The notes beneath the pieces are model-generated. The model saw only the letters and a program-made list of their open reading frames with translations. It was not told the DNA's origin and made no database searches. From an uncultured Corynebacterium sp. (GTDB lineage Bacteria > Actinomycetota > Actinomycetes > Mycobacteriales > Mycobacteriaceae), in assembly GCF_946221935.1 (NCBI RefSeq), contig NZ_CAMIGN010000013.1:1-64000 (forward strand): a stretch of DNA of 64,000 nt, in the 5' to 3' direction. Each line of letters opens with the position of its first letter. The first letter of the stretch is position 1. The position numbers and the translations under genes were made by a program. Positions 17,902 through 27,122 of the stretch are shown in pieces.

Positions 17902-18396
17902 ATGAGCACTTCAGTATCTTGTCCTTGTGATCGCTACTACGACGGCAGCTGCGTGGCCGTCGACGCGTGCGAGCGCCAGACCGTCACCATTGCGACGACT
18001 GAAGTGACAACCTCTGCCGCACGCGCCAAGCACACCGGACGCGCCGTGATTGGTGGCGCCATATCCATGGCCCTGGGTGAATATGTCTCCGTCTCCTCCC
18101 AGCGCGATTCCGAGCGCACCATGGGAATGAGCCAGCTCGTTAACCCATGGTCGGCAGGCATCGCCTCCTTCATTTCCTTCATCCTGGGCGCCGCATTACC
18201 TTTTGCTGCTGCCCTCTTCGCTCCCGTCGCCGTCATCTTCGGCGTGACCCTCGTGGCTCTGGCGCTCACCGGCGCCCTGTCGGCTCACCTAAGTAACGTG
18301 CCAAAGACCCGCGCAATACTGCGCATCGTGATTGGCGGAATGCTCGCCTTGGCGGTGACCTTCGCGGTCGGCAGCATCTTCGGGGCGGCAATATAG
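17902..18396 (+). CDS. Shortened VIT1/CCC1-like (iron/manganese transporter family) protein
   Basis: 164 aa against about 230 for the family. The signature GGAISMALGEYVSVSSQRDSER and the late membrane helices (NPWSAGIASFISFILGAALPF, and a last pair after PKTRAILR) are present. Two parts are missing: the first helix, normally with a GANDGIVS motif, replaced by a Cys-rich N-terminus (PCDRYYDGSCVAVDAC), and the cytosolic metal-binding loop of about 70-80 residues that should follow the SQRD motif, where RTMGMSQL joins directly to VNPW. It may be a decayed gene kept in frame. An inverted repeat follows. Confidence 0.65.
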   Translation: MSTSVSCPCDRYYDGSCVAVDACERQTVTIATTEVTTSAARAKHTGRAVIGGAISMALGEYVSVSSQRDSERTMGMSQLVNPWSAGIASFISFILGAALPFAAALFAPVAVIFGVTLVALALTGALSAHLSNVPKTRAILRIVIGGMLALAVTFAVGSIFGAAI

Positions 18397-18429
18397 CCAA
18401 GCGGCTACTGCCCAACACACTATAAACTA

Positions 18430-18455
18430 AGCGCTATACGGCAACGTATAGCGCT
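18430..18455 (+). terminator. Perfect 11-bp hairpin after the VIT-like gene
   Basis: AGCGCTATACG (18430-18440), loop GCAA, CGTATAGCGCT (18445-18455). The tail is ATTTCG, only weakly T-rich. The position just past the VIT-like stop suits a terminator. Confidence 0.6.
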
Positions 18456-18478
18456 ATTTCGCCACACCACAACGAAAA

Positions 18479-18494
18479 TTGACGAAATCGTCAA
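18479..18494. promoter_or_regulatory. Candidate operator before the ABC/YhgE operon
   Basis: TTGACGA-AA-TCGTCAA, seven-base arms with a two-base spacer, 74 bp before the ABC gene start. The left arm begins TTGACG and could also be a -35 element; no clean -10 follows at 17 bp. It could bind a dimeric repressor such as a TetR protein, but no regulator gene is adjacent. Confidence 0.4.
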
Positions 18495-18567
18495 AATCTA
18501 CAAAAATACCCAGGGTGTCTGATGAAATAGACCGCGCTTCCCACTCTCCAAGAAATCAGGTAAAGCC

Positions 18568-19440
18568 ATGTCTTCCTATGCAGTAGAAGCCCAGGATCTC
18601 GAGCTTAAAGGCGATGAGGGCAAAGTATTCGGCCCCCTTAGCTTCGCCGTGCCCAGCCAGGGGCTAACCAATCTGCTCGGCAAGGGCGGCTCCGGCCGCA
18701 CGGCTCTCGCCCTGGTTCTTTCGGGTCGCATGAAGCCCACGGGCGGCTCGCTGAGTGTTCTCGGCGAATCCAAGCCTCGCCCAATTCGCTCCCGCGTCGC
18801 CATCGCCGGCGTGGAGCAAATCGACCTATTAGAGCGTTCAGTTACTGTCCAGGACATCCTCACCGAGTCCCTGTCGTGGTCAAAGCACTGGTTCATGCCA
18901 ATGGGTAAGGCCACCCAGGAAGATCTGGAGCGTATCTGCTCCCACGTCTACGGCGATCGTGACCTTCCCCCGCTGGATGCCTACATCTCCCAGTTGGACA
19001 ATCTCGACAAGATCATGCTTCGCATCAGCTTGGCTTTATCGCCCGCTGATAACAAGCCCGTCGAACTGCTGATCATGGACGATATTGAGCAGGTACACGA
19101 AAACGATGACCGAGCAATTCTGCTACAGGTGCTCGAACGCCTGTCGGAAGATATTCCGGTGATCGTCAACTCCGCTAACCCAATTGTTGGCCCCGTTGCA
19201 CCGAACAAGGTTATTGAAATTGACGCCAACGCTGGCCACACGCACCCGATTCATACCGGACTGTGCGAATACAGTGACCCGATGGATAGTGAACCGGCCT
19301 ATAGCGGTTCCCAAGACAGTCCACATGACAATTCGGAACCCAATCCGGAAAACGATCCGGAATACGATCCAGAACTAGACGACCTCGACATCCCCGAAGA
19401 CACCTCCACCCACATCGCAGAGCCAAAGGAGAACCGTTAA
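18568..19440 (+). CDS. Degenerate ABC-type ATPase paired with the YhgE/Pip protein
   Basis: 290 aa. A P-loop is present, GKGGSGRTAL (about residues 31-40), in an otherwise ABC-like beginning. The signature motif LSGGQ is not seen (the place reads SQLDNLDKIMLRISLAL). The Walker B region LLIMDDIEQ has Asp where Glu is usual. The C-terminal 70 residues are an acidic Pro/Asn/Glu tail. It overlaps the YhgE gene by one base (TAATG), so the two are coupled. It probably serves the neighbour's export or envelope role. Whether it hydrolyses ATP is open. Confidence 0.75.
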   Translation: MSSYAVEAQDLELKGDEGKVFGPLSFAVPSQGLTNLLGKGGSGRTALALVLSGRMKPTGGSLSVLGESKPRPIRSRVAIAGVEQIDLLERSVTVQDILTESLSWSKHWFMPMGKATQEDLERICSHVYGDRDLPPLDAYISQLDNLDKIMLRISLALSPADNKPVELLIMDDIEQVHENDDRAILLQVLERLSEDIPVIVNSANPIVGPVAPNKVIEIDANAGHTHPIHTGLCEYSDPMDSEPAYSGSQDSPHDNSEPNPENDPEYDPELDDLDIPEDTSTHIAEPKENR

Positions 19441-21572
19441 TGCTCGCCGGATTCAAACTCAACAGCGAAATCCGCAGCTTCAAGCGCAACCGGTTGACGC
19501 GAATTGCACTCGTGATCCTGGTACTCATGCCGCTGCTGTACTCCGCCCTGTACCTCTGGGCGTTTTGGAACCCTTTTGGGCACCTCAACTCGCTTCCCGT
19601 CGCCCTGGTCAACAGTGATAAGGGCGCGAATGTGAAGGGCGAGCAGCTCCGCGCCGGCGATAAGGTGATCGAGGGCTTAAAGGAAAACGATCAGATCAGT
19701 TGGATCGAAACCGACGCCGAGGATGCCCGTAAGGGCGTGGAATCCGGCGAATACTATTTCTCGCTTGAGCTACCGGAGAACTTCTCCGAAGCCGTGGCCT
19801 CCCCCACCTCTGAAACCCCGGAGAAAGCCAACCTCATCAGCACGTACAACGACGCCAATGGCTATCTGTCCACCATGATCGGCCAGAACGTCATGCGTGA
19901 GGTCATCAGTGTCGTTGGCGACAAGATCAGCGCCGAGGCCGTGGACAAGGTCTTAGTCGGCGTGGTCGACGCCGGCAGTGGCATGCAAAAGGCAGCTCTC
20001 GGCGCAGGTAAACTCGCCGACGGCACCGCTGAACTGAAGGACGGCTCCGGCAAACTCGACGACGGCGCGAACAAACTCTCCGACGGCATCTCCAAGGCCA
20101 AGGATGGCTCCGGCAAGTTGCGCAAGGGTGCGAATGAGCTCGACGATGGTATTTCCAAGCTGCACGACGGTGCGGGCAAACTCTCTGACGGTACGGGCGA
20201 ACTGGCCACGAAGGTAAACGCTGCGGCAACGAAGCTCAACGGTCAAAGTGGAAAGCTAAATCAGCTGGAAACTGGCGTCGATAAGCTCGGCGACGGTGCA
20301 AGCCAGGTGAACGACGGCGTACAGAAGCTACGCAACAAGCTCGGCACCGTCACGAAGGTGCAAAGCGACCAAGCAACAAACCTGCGCAATATCTCCCGCG
20401 ACCTGCGAGCCACCGGTCTGCCCTCCGCCATCAATGCGGCAAATGAACTGGACAAGGCAGCTAACTCTTTGGATACCCAGGGGCTGGGGCCGAAGTCTCA
20501 AAACGCGGCCGACCTCAAACGTCTGGCCGATGGCTCGGCGCAGCTGTCCTACCAGCTGAATGACCCGAATGCCCCACTGCGCAAGGGTGTCGGCGAGCTT
20601 TCCGGCCTGCCGGCACAGTTCAAGCAGCTGCAAGACGGCGTAAACAAGATCGACGATGGCGCGCAGACCCTGAACACCAAGCTCGGCGATGCCTCGGACG
20701 GCGCTGGCAAGTTGAAGGATGGCATCATCCAACTCGACGACGGCAACACCAAGCTAAAGGATGGTGCCGACCAGCTCACCGACGCAACCTCCAAGGCCAA
20801 GGATGGCACCGTCAAGCTCAATAATGGCGCCACCGAGCTGCGTGACAAGCTCTCCGATGGTGCCAAGCAGGTGCCGAAGTGGAACGAGGGGCAGCGCCTC
20901 GCCACCGCATCCACCATCGGCGGACCTGTGCAGATGCAGTCCGACAACGATTCCGGCACCAACACCTTCGGCGCCGGTATGGCACCGTTCTTCTTCAGTA
21001 TGGCGCTCTTCATCGGCGGCATCATGGTGTACGTCATGATTAAGCCACTGCAGGCTCGCACGGTGAACTCCGGCGTGCACTCCTGGCGCGCGGCACTCTC
21101 CGGCTTCCTGCCAACCGGCATTATCGCCATCCTGCAGGCATGTGTAGTCGTGGCAGTAACCATCTGGGGCGTGGGCATGGATACCGCCAACATCCCAGGA
21201 CTATTCCTCTTCGCCGCACTCGTGGCGCTCGTGTGGATGCTGATGAACCAGGCCTTTATCGCCTTCCTGGGCCCCGGACCAGGCAGAGTGGCAGCACTGG
21301 CGGTGCTCATGCTGCAGATCGTTGCCTCGGGCGGCCTCTACCCCATCGAGACACAGAACAAGTTCTTCCAATTCCTGCACCCATTCGATCCGATGACATA
21401 CACAGTCAACGGCTTCAGGCAGCTGATCTACGGCTTCTACGATGAACGCCTACCGATCGCAGTCGGAGTGCTGATACTGGTCGGACTCGGCGCCTTCCTG
21501 GTCACCACGCTATCGGCGCGCAGCCAGCAAACGTGGACCATGAAGCGACTGCATCCAGTACTGAACGCCTAA
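19440..21572 (+). CDS. YhgE/Pip family membrane protein with KLxDG repeats
   Basis: 710 aa. One N-terminal membrane helix (about 21-44) leads to a large outside domain of about 470 residues. It is filled with repeats of the form KLxDGaxxLxdG (about 185-275 and 400-475), predicted to form long helices. Five or six membrane helices follow (about 510-700), starting FGAGMAPFFFSMALFI. This is the layout of YhgE/Pip proteins (phage infection protein; relatives assist secretion and lipid export). The overlap with the upstream ATPase gene suggests one transporter. Its stop interlocks with that of the convergent DUF421 gene. Confidence 0.88.
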   Translation: MLAGFKLNSEIRSFKRNRLTRIALVILVLMPLLYSALYLWAFWNPFGHLNSLPVALVNSDKGANVKGEQLRAGDKVIEGLKENDQISWIETDAEDARKGVESGEYYFSLELPENFSEAVASPTSETPEKANLISTYNDANGYLSTMIGQNVMREVISVVGDKISAEAVDKVLVGVVDAGSGMQKAALGAGKLADGTAELKDGSGKLDDGANKLSDGISKAKDGSGKLRKGANELDDGISKLHDGAGKLSDGTGELATKVNAAATKLNGQSGKLNQLETGVDKLGDGASQVNDGVQKLRNKLGTVTKVQSDQATNLRNISRDLRATGLPSAINAANELDKAANSLDTQGLGPKSQNAADLKRLADGSAQLSYQLNDPNAPLRKGVGELSGLPAQFKQLQDGVNKIDDGAQTLNTKLGDASDGAGKLKDGIIQLDDGNTKLKDGADQLTDATSKAKDGTVKLNNGATELRDKLSDGAKQVPKWNEGQRLATASTIGGPVQMQSDNDSGTNTFGAGMAPFFFSMALFIGGIMVYVMIKPLQARTVNSGVHSWRAALSGFLPTGIIAILQACVVVAVTIWGVGMDTANIPGLFLFAALVALVWMLMNQAFIAFLGPGPGRVAALAVLMLQIVASGGLYPIETQNKFFQFLHPFDPMTYTVNGFRQLIYGFYDERLPIAVGVLILVGLGAFLVTTLSARSQQTWTMKRLHPVLNA

Positions 21573-22204
21573 GGTTCGCTGGGCCGAGGGGGCGTCACTA
21601 CCCTTTCGGCGCCCTCTACTCCCAACAACAAAGAAGGGTCGATCTCGTGACCCTCGCGCAGGGTGGAGATGGAACCATTGGACTCCAGCACCATGCAAGC
21701 GACTTCGCTCATATCCCGCACCCCAGCCTTGCGCAACGCAGTAGCGATTGCATTGTCGGTAATGTGCTGACGCTTGAGTGTCTCCTCGACCAACTCGCCG
21801 TGAGCGACCAACACCGTCGGGGGCGGGTTAATTGTGCGACGCAACCCCACAACGTCCTGCACCACCCCGAAGATGGCCTCCATGCCCATGAGGGTAAGAA
21901 GGCCAATGACGCCCGCAGCTAATGACGGCGGGTGCCCCAGCACGGCACGGCCCGCTACAGCGCCGAACATAAAAATAACGACGGCATCGAAGCCCCCTAG
22001 TGGGCTCAAAATGCGCTGCCCAAAGAGCCGCACCGCAATGAGGAAAGTGAAGTAGATGCCGATTGCGGCGACCATCACAATCGGAATACGCCACAGTTCG
22101 ATGCCGAGTTGTTCCTTCAGCACCGGCCCCCATCCCTGTGGCGGGGCGAGATCCGCAGAACTGATTGCAGCCGTCACATATGCGTCACAAATCTCGCCCA
22201 ACAT
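21569..22204 (-). CDS. DUF421 (YetF-like) membrane protein
   Basis: 211 aa. Three membrane helices lie in the first half (about 38-115), including RLFGQRILSPLGGFDAVVIF, the family core with the conserved R..GKR-like segment. A cytosolic domain follows, with INPPPTVLVAHGELVEETLKR. YetF proteins are spore or envelope associated in Bacillus; function here is unknown. It is convergent with the YhgE gene. Confidence 0.88.
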   Translation of the reverse strand: MLGEICDAYVTAAISSADLAPPQGWGPVLKEQLGIELWRIPIVMVAAIGIYFTFLIAVRLFGQRILSPLGGFDAVVIFMFGAVAGRAVLGHPPSLAAGVIGLLTLMGMEAIFGVVQDVVGLRRTINPPPTVLVAHGELVEETLKRQHITDNAIATALRKAGVRDMSEVACMVLESNGSISTLREGHEIDPSLLLGVEGAERVVTPPRPSEP

Positions 22205-22215
22205 GGATATTTAGC

Positions 22216-23445
22216 CTACTGGTCGATCTCGTCTTTCACCTCGTCGGTGATGGTCTTGTGCAGCGTTTTATCGTCGATATTGGATTCGCCAACCAGCTTG
22301 CGCATCTCCTGGCGATCCTTTTCCGTGTAGTCGCTATCCTTATGCTCGCGCGCGTGGGCGAGCTCGTGGATACGGTCGCGGCGCTTAGCCTCCACGAAAA
22401 TGCGACGGCGGGAGCGCACCCACCACGCGATCATGATGACGATCATCACAATGCCGATGTAGCCGATTACCGGGTAGACGTACGTCATCAAGGTGTCGAA
22501 GCCTACGAAGCTGATGCCATAGCCAATCAGCGTCACGACAACGAACACCGGACGGAAAGACTTGTCCGTGCTGGCGGTTAGGCGCTTACCCAGGGCATAA
22601 AACATGCCGATCGCCGTGTTGAAGATCATGAAGAAGATGATGATTGCCATGATCACGCCCAAGGTCGGGTGGATCTGATTCATCAGTTCCAGCATCGGCA
22701 CATCGCTACCGGACACCTTCTCAATGTTCAGGTACAGCGTGATAGCCGCGATGATCAGCATCACCGTGTACAGGGCGCCACCCATCAGGCCACCAATACC
22801 GGCCTCCTTCGGCGAGGCATAATTACCACCGATCACCAGGGACATCGATACACCCAACAGTAGAGCCAGACCGTTGTAGTTCACGGCAGATAGGAACCAC
22901 GGGGAAACCGGCGAGTCCTCCGCCATCGCAGCTTCGCTCAGGTGGGAAGTATCGGCGGGCATGTGCATCATCGTGTAAACGAAGGCGAACACGACAGCCA
23001 CGATGATCAGCGGAGTGAGCGCTCCGATCACCTGGCTAACCTTCTCCACATCCAGCATTCCGGCTGCTAGCACCACGCCGGTCATGATCAGCGCACCCGC
23101 CCAGGCTGGCAGGCCAAATTGCTGTTCCAGGTTGGAGCCCGCACCGGCGAGCATCACGAAACCAACGGCGAAAAGGGTCAGCGTTACAGAGATATCGAGG
23201 AACCGCGACACAATCGGATGCGCTACATTGCGGAACACCATCCGGTGCTCGTCGGCCAGGAAATAACTGCCGACCTGCAGGATCACACTGCCCGCGATAG
23301 TCATGACGATGCCGGCGAGCACGGCACCCCAGATTCCGTTCATTCCGAAGGAAACAAAGTACTGGATGACTTCTTGGCCAGTAGCGAAACCCGCGCCGAC
23401 GGTTAGTCCGACGAAGGCCATAGCGATGGAGAATGTTCTCTTCAC
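22216..23445 (-). CDS. YkvI-like membrane permease
   Basis: 409 aa with about ten membrane helices, beginning TFSIAMAFVGLTVGAGFATGQEV, which resembles the unwound first helix of LeuT-fold amino acid permeases. This is the YkvI-type family; substrate unknown. The last 65 residues are charged and cytosolic. It follows the fructosamine kinase-like gene in the same direction, and the shifted reading of that gene runs into this one. Confidence 0.85.
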   Translation of the reverse strand: MKRTFSIAMAFVGLTVGAGFATGQEVIQYFVSFGMNGIWGAVLAGIVMTIAGSVILQVGSYFLADEHRMVFRNVAHPIVSRFLDISVTLTLFAVGFVMLAGAGSNLEQQFGLPAWAGALIMTGVVLAAGMLDVEKVSQVIGALTPLIIVAVVFAFVYTMMHMPADTSHLSEAAMAEDSPVSPWFLSAVNYNGLALLLGVSMSLVIGGNYASPKEAGIGGLMGGALYTVMLIIAAITLYLNIEKVSGSDVPMLELMNQIHPTLGVIMAIIIFFMIFNTAIGMFYALGKRLTASTDKSFRPVFVVVTLIGYGISFVGFDTLMTYVYPVIGYIGIVMIVIMIAWWVRSRRRIFVEAKRRDRIHELAHAREHKDSDYTEKDRQEMRKLVGESNIDDKTLHKTITDEVKDEIDQ

Positions 23446-23526
23446 GCTTCAGGAACCCCTTTACGAAGATAGTTGTATTTTTAGTCCGAGAGTTGACCTT
23501 ACTCCGCGGCCGTCTCTCGGGCACCT

Positions 23527-24328
23527 TTACAATGTGCGAATCACACGCGCCGCCGCCGCTGTAGCCTCCCCCCACGTAGCCACCACCGAAAACTGCCGCA
23601 TGGAGCCATAGAAGGTGCTGTTGATGCAGATCAACACTTCGTGAACCTGTACCCCAACCAGGCTCATCTGCACCCAGCACGCCCTTTTCACTTGCCACCT
23701 CAAAGTACGCGCCCTCGATGCAGCTTAAGTGCGGTGCGCCGAATAGCCGTAGCGCCGCCAAATCAGCACGCGGATGCCCGCCATGCGCGCTCGGGTCGAT
23801 AAGGATTCCTCCTGTCCTATTTGTTGACGCCACCTTCCCCCACAACACATTCCCCGCCCACAGATCGCCGTGGATGCGGGCCGGAGGTGTGCCGTCATCC
23901 AACTGCCCGGCGCGCAAACTTTCTAGTAGCTGCGTGACCTCTGCTGGAGCATTGTCGAAAACCCGCTCGATCAGCGGTGCCAGGCACACGTTGGCATAAA
24001 ACTCGCCCCAGTTTTCGTAAGGCTTGAGGGGAAGCTCCAAGAGGTTGTCGTTGGGGCCTTGGAATCCTGACTCTCCCGTCGGCGAGTAACCGAAGTGTGG
24101 CGCGCCCGCGGCGTGGGTTAACGCCAGCTTTCTTCCAAAATCTTCGGCCATGGCGCGTGTGGGCGTCATCGAAGAAACCCGGTCAATCCCCAGACCGCGT
24201 TCATTGTGTTCGTGAACAGTAACGACGGGTACCCCGCCCGGAGCGTCGGCAAGCCAACGCAGGCCCGCGACTTCCCAGGTGCCAGGACGGCCGGGGTTGT
24301 CCTTCCAATAGATGTCAGAAGTAGCCAT
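23527..24328 (-). pseudogene. Fructosamine kinase family protein, C-terminus frameshifted at a C6 tract
   Basis: The family phosphorylates ketosamines (protein deglycation) with an aminoglycoside-kinase-like fold. From the ATG at 24328 the reading shows GLRWLADAPGGVPV, the catalytic loop RIHGDLWAGNVLW and metal loop ILIDPSAHGGHPRADLA, then LHAAVFGGGYVG. The frame then leaves the family at six Cs (23568-23573) and runs on antisense to ykvI as far as 23036. Removing one base restores GGYVGEATAAAARVIRTL and a TAA at 23527, a normal family end. This is either a true single-base insertion (or phase-variable tract) or a sequencing error. Confidence 0.75.
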
Positions 24329-24487
24329 GCCTCCAGTGTTACAGGTTTGGCAGGACCAAACAGCGGAGCTGCTACGCATCTGAGGCTCCTGGATAAACGG
24401 CCTAGTATGGGTAGCGGAGGACGTCGCACCGGTAGGAGCTGGACGGTCAGCTCAACATCGTCGGTGAGGCCATTCGGAAGGAGAATC

Positions 24488-24964
24488 ATGAAGATTGTCG
24501 ATAACGGACCAGAAGCCAACGTCTTTGACATTGAAACTGCCACCCGAGAAAACACCAACTACCGAACCACCGCATGGACGGGTAAGTACCTGCAGGTAAC
24601 CCTCATGTCTATCGCTCCCGGCGATTCGATCGGCCTGGAGGTGCACCACGATACCGACCAGTTCCTGCGCCTGGATGCGGGAGTTGGCAAGTGCATCCTG
24701 GGTCCGGACAAGGACAACATGACCATCCAGCAGGAGGTCTCCGACGGCTGGGCCGTACAGGTTCCGGCGGGTGTATGGCACGACATCATCAACACTGGTG
24801 AAGAGCCGATGCAGGTGTACGCCATCTATGCACCGAGCCACCACGCCAAGGGCATCGTTCAGGAAACGGCCGAGCAGGCAGAGCAGGACGAGGAATCCGG
24901 CAAGGACGTGCCACCGGAGTGGACGGTTCAGCCTTCCAACCAGCAGGCTGACGAGCACGCATAA
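24488..24964 (+). CDS. Cupin-domain protein
   Basis: 158 aa from ATG 24488, which has AAGGAGAATC just upstream. The cupin barrel shows the metal motifs: GLEVHHDTDQFLRL (His-His and following residues) and later VPAGVWHDIINTG. The last 35 residues are an acidic/Gln-rich tail. Homologues are small metal-binding proteins of unknown substrate. A terminator follows. Confidence 0.88.
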   Translation: MKIVDNGPEANVFDIETATRENTNYRTTAWTGKYLQVTLMSIAPGDSIGLEVHHDTDQFLRLDAGVGKCILGPDKDNMTIQQEVSDGWAVQVPAGVWHDIINTGEEPMQVYAIYAPSHHAKGIVQETAEQAEQDEESGKDVPPEWTVQPSNQQADEHA

Positions 24965-24982
24965 AACTCGCTTGAGTTCTTC

Positions 24983-25021
24983 AATGTGGCGCTTCTCTTG
25001 GGGAGGCGCCACATTATTTTT
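24983..25021 (+). terminator. Rho-independent terminator after the cupin gene
   Basis: AATGTGGCGC (24983-24992) pairs with GCGCCACATT (25006-25015), followed by ATTTTTTG. The 160 bp from here to bioB must hold the bioB promoter; I see no riboswitch-like structure. Confidence 0.85.
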
Positions 25022-25181
25022 GCACCGCGCATGTTCCCCGCTTGCTCCCCCACCCCCGCGAGGTTCCCTGAGCGCCCGGTATGTCGCACGCCGCGATGGC
25101 AGTAAGTTAGCATGTGAAACTAAACAGCGTTCAAGAGCAATACGCCACCATAACTCGCACGAGAACTAGAGGAGACCGACG

Positions 25182-26210
25182 ATGACGACCACTGAAGCTA
25201 CCAAGGCCACCGATACCCCCGAGGTTCTAAAGCTCGCGCGCACGAAGGTGCTGGAAAATGGCGAGCCCCTGAACTACGAGGAAACCCTGCAGGTTCTGCA
25301 GCTCGGCGATGAGCACCTGGACGAGCTGCTGGACCTCGCCCACCAAGTGCGTCTGAAGTGGTGTGGTGATGCCGTGGAGATGGAGGGCATTATCTCCCTG
25401 CAGACTGGTGGCTGCCCCGAGGACTGCCACTTCTGCGCACAGTCGGGACTTTTCGAATCTCCGGTGCGTTCCATCCAGTTGGATATTGCCCAGCTGATCG
25501 AGGCCGCAAAGCAAACCGCCAAGACCGGTGCCACTGAGTTCTGCATCGTCGCCGCTGTTAAGGGACCTGACGAGGATCTGATGAACCAAATGGCTAAGGC
25601 TATCGCCGCCATCCAGGCAGAGGTGGACATCAACATCGCCGCCTCCATCGGCATCCTCACCCAGGAGCAGGTTGACCGCCTCAAGGAACTCGGTGTACAC
25701 CGCTACAACCACAACTTGGAGACCTGCAAGAGCTACTTCCCGGAAGTTGTTACGACCCACACGTGGGAGGAGCGCACCTCCACCCTGGAAATGGTGCGCG
25801 ACGCAGGTATGGAAGTGTGCTGCGGCGGCATCGTCGGCATGGGCGAGACGGTCGAGCAGCGTGCAGAGTTCGCCATCGACCTGCAGAACCTCGATCCCAC
25901 CGAGGTTCCGCTGAACTTCTTCGACCCGCGCCCGGGCACCCCCTTCGCCGATATCGAACCAATGCCCGTCAATGATGCGCTGCGCACCATCGGTGCCTTC
26001 CGACTGGCGCTACCCCGCCAGCTTCTGCGTTTCGCCGGTGGTCGCGAGCTAACTCTGGGCGACCTGGGCGCAGAAAAGGGTCTACTCGGCGGCATTAATG
26101 CTGTCATTGTGGGCAACTACCTGACCACGCTGGGCCGCCCCGCTGAGCGCGACGTGGACATGCTCGGCAAGCTGCAGCTGCCGATCAAGGCTCTGAACGC
26201 AACGCTGTAG
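25182..26210 (+). CDS. bioB: Biotin synthase (radical SAM)
   Basis: Converts dethiobiotin to biotin. The radical SAM motif is GCPEDCHFCAQSG (CxxxCxxC, about residues 77-84), and NHNLETC and a RFAGGRE-like segment for the second cluster region (LLRFAGGREL) are present. 342 aa is the normal length. GAGGAGA precedes the ATG. It is followed after 10 bp by its auxiliary protein gene. No other bio gene is in this window. Confidence 0.97.
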   Translation: MTTTEATKATDTPEVLKLARTKVLENGEPLNYEETLQVLQLGDEHLDELLDLAHQVRLKWCGDAVEMEGIISLQTGGCPEDCHFCAQSGLFESPVRSIQLDIAQLIEAAKQTAKTGATEFCIVAAVKGPDEDLMNQMAKAIAAIQAEVDINIAASIGILTQEQVDRLKELGVHRYNHNLETCKSYFPEVVTTHTWEERTSTLEMVRDAGMEVCCGGIVGMGETVEQRAEFAIDLQNLDPTEVPLNFFDPRPGTPFADIEPMPVNDALRTIGAFRLALPRQLLRFAGGRELTLGDLGAEKGLLGGINAVIVGNYLTTLGRPAERDVDMLGKLQLPIKALNATL

Positions 26211-26220
26211 GCGCACCGCA

Positions 26221-26508
26221 ATGTCCTCTAGTACTCCCCTCAGCGAACTCACCGCTCTCTATATTCTCGGCGGTACTCCGCTGTATGACGCCCATACGGG
26301 CCAACCCCTCGATTCTTCTGATAAGTCTTTGCGCGTCGGCCGCGGGGCACTTGCACAGGCGAGTCGTGGGGCGGTGGCGGGTTTGGAACCGCCGCGCTTC
26401 TGCCCTCTGTGTGGCCGCCGCATGAAGGTTCAGGTGAACCCAATGGGATGGACCGCAGAGTGTTCCCGGCATGGCGAGTTAGATTCCGCGCTGGTCATGG
26501 ACGTTTAA
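26221..26508 (+). CDS. bsaP: Biotin synthase auxiliary protein
   Basis: 95 aa. The C-terminal half has FCPLCGRRMKVQVNP and CSRHG, a Cys-rich segment likely to bind a metal or Fe-S cluster, preceded by a conserved YDxxTGxP-like stretch (LYDAHTGQPL). This fits BsaP, the helper that actinobacterial biotin synthases need. It starts 10 bp after bioB, with no strong Shine-Dalgarno sequence, so coupling to bioB translation is likely. Confidence 0.85.
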   Translation: MSSSTPLSELTALYILGGTPLYDAHTGQPLDSSDKSLRVGRGALAQASRGAVAGLEPPRFCPLCGRRMKVQVNPMGWTAECSRHGELDSALVMDV

Positions 26509-26609
26509 CGCGAACCCGACAGATTCTGCAGCGCGAGCACGTAGGGTGTAATCATCGCTAGTTCTAGCGGCAAAACTTTCCCCTACTCCGAAAGGCAGCG
26601 CTTCGCCCC

Positions 26610-27107
26610 ATGGCAGCACCAGAGATTTCCGCCAGCACTACAGTCAATGCGCCAGCGAACGCTGTGTGGCAGCGCGTTATCAACCTCACCGCAATGGGGG
26701 ACCGCAGCCCACAGTGCAAGAAAATGATTGTGCTAAACCGTAAGAGCTCCAGCGGTTCGGGCAACTCCGGCAGCACCCCTACGCCAGGTACGATCTACCT
26801 CAACATCAATCGCCAAGGCTTACTGTGGTGGCCCACGTGGGCAGTAGTCACAGAAGTCGTGCCGGAGAAGGTCTTCGAGTTCAAGATCCCCCTCAACCGC
26901 TCGCGTTGGCGTTTCGAACTAGAGACTTCCGCCGACGGAACCACCACGCTCACAGAGAAGCGGCTCGTGGCAGGAGGGAAGACCACACTGGTGTCGCGAG
27001 CGTTGGTGGCTGCATTTCTCGGTGGGGAGGAAAAATTCGAGGCTGGCCTTGCTCAAGGAATTCAGCAGACCATCCGTGCCATTGCTATGGAAGCAGAAGA
27101 GTCTTAG
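26610..27107 (+). CDS. SRPBCC-fold protein
   Basis: 165 aa. ISASTTVNAPANAVWQRVINL is the START/polyketide-cyclase-like beginning of the fold, and KVFEFKIPLNRSRWRFELE and TTTLTEKRLV are later strands. A Ser/Gly-rich loop lies at about residues 48-60. Members bind a hydrophobic ligand. Ligand unknown. It precedes the membrane glycosyltransferase-like gene by 15 bp, so probably in one operon. Confidence 0.8.
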   Translation: MAAPEISASTTVNAPANAVWQRVINLTAMGDRSPQCKKMIVLNRKSSSGSGNSGSTPTPGTIYLNINRQGLLWWPTWAVVTEVVPEKVFEFKIPLNRSRWRFELETSADGTTTLTEKRLVAGGKTTLVSRALVAAFLGGEEKFEAGLAQGIQQTIRAIAMEAEES

Positions 27108-27122
27108 GTACAGTTCACTTCT

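Noticed and set aside
24965..25181. Riboswitch before bioB, and cobalamin riboswitch before cobT
   Set aside because: Only a terminator hairpin of the upstream gene is seen before bioB, and cobT has a 21-bp leader; no conserved riboswitch core was found.
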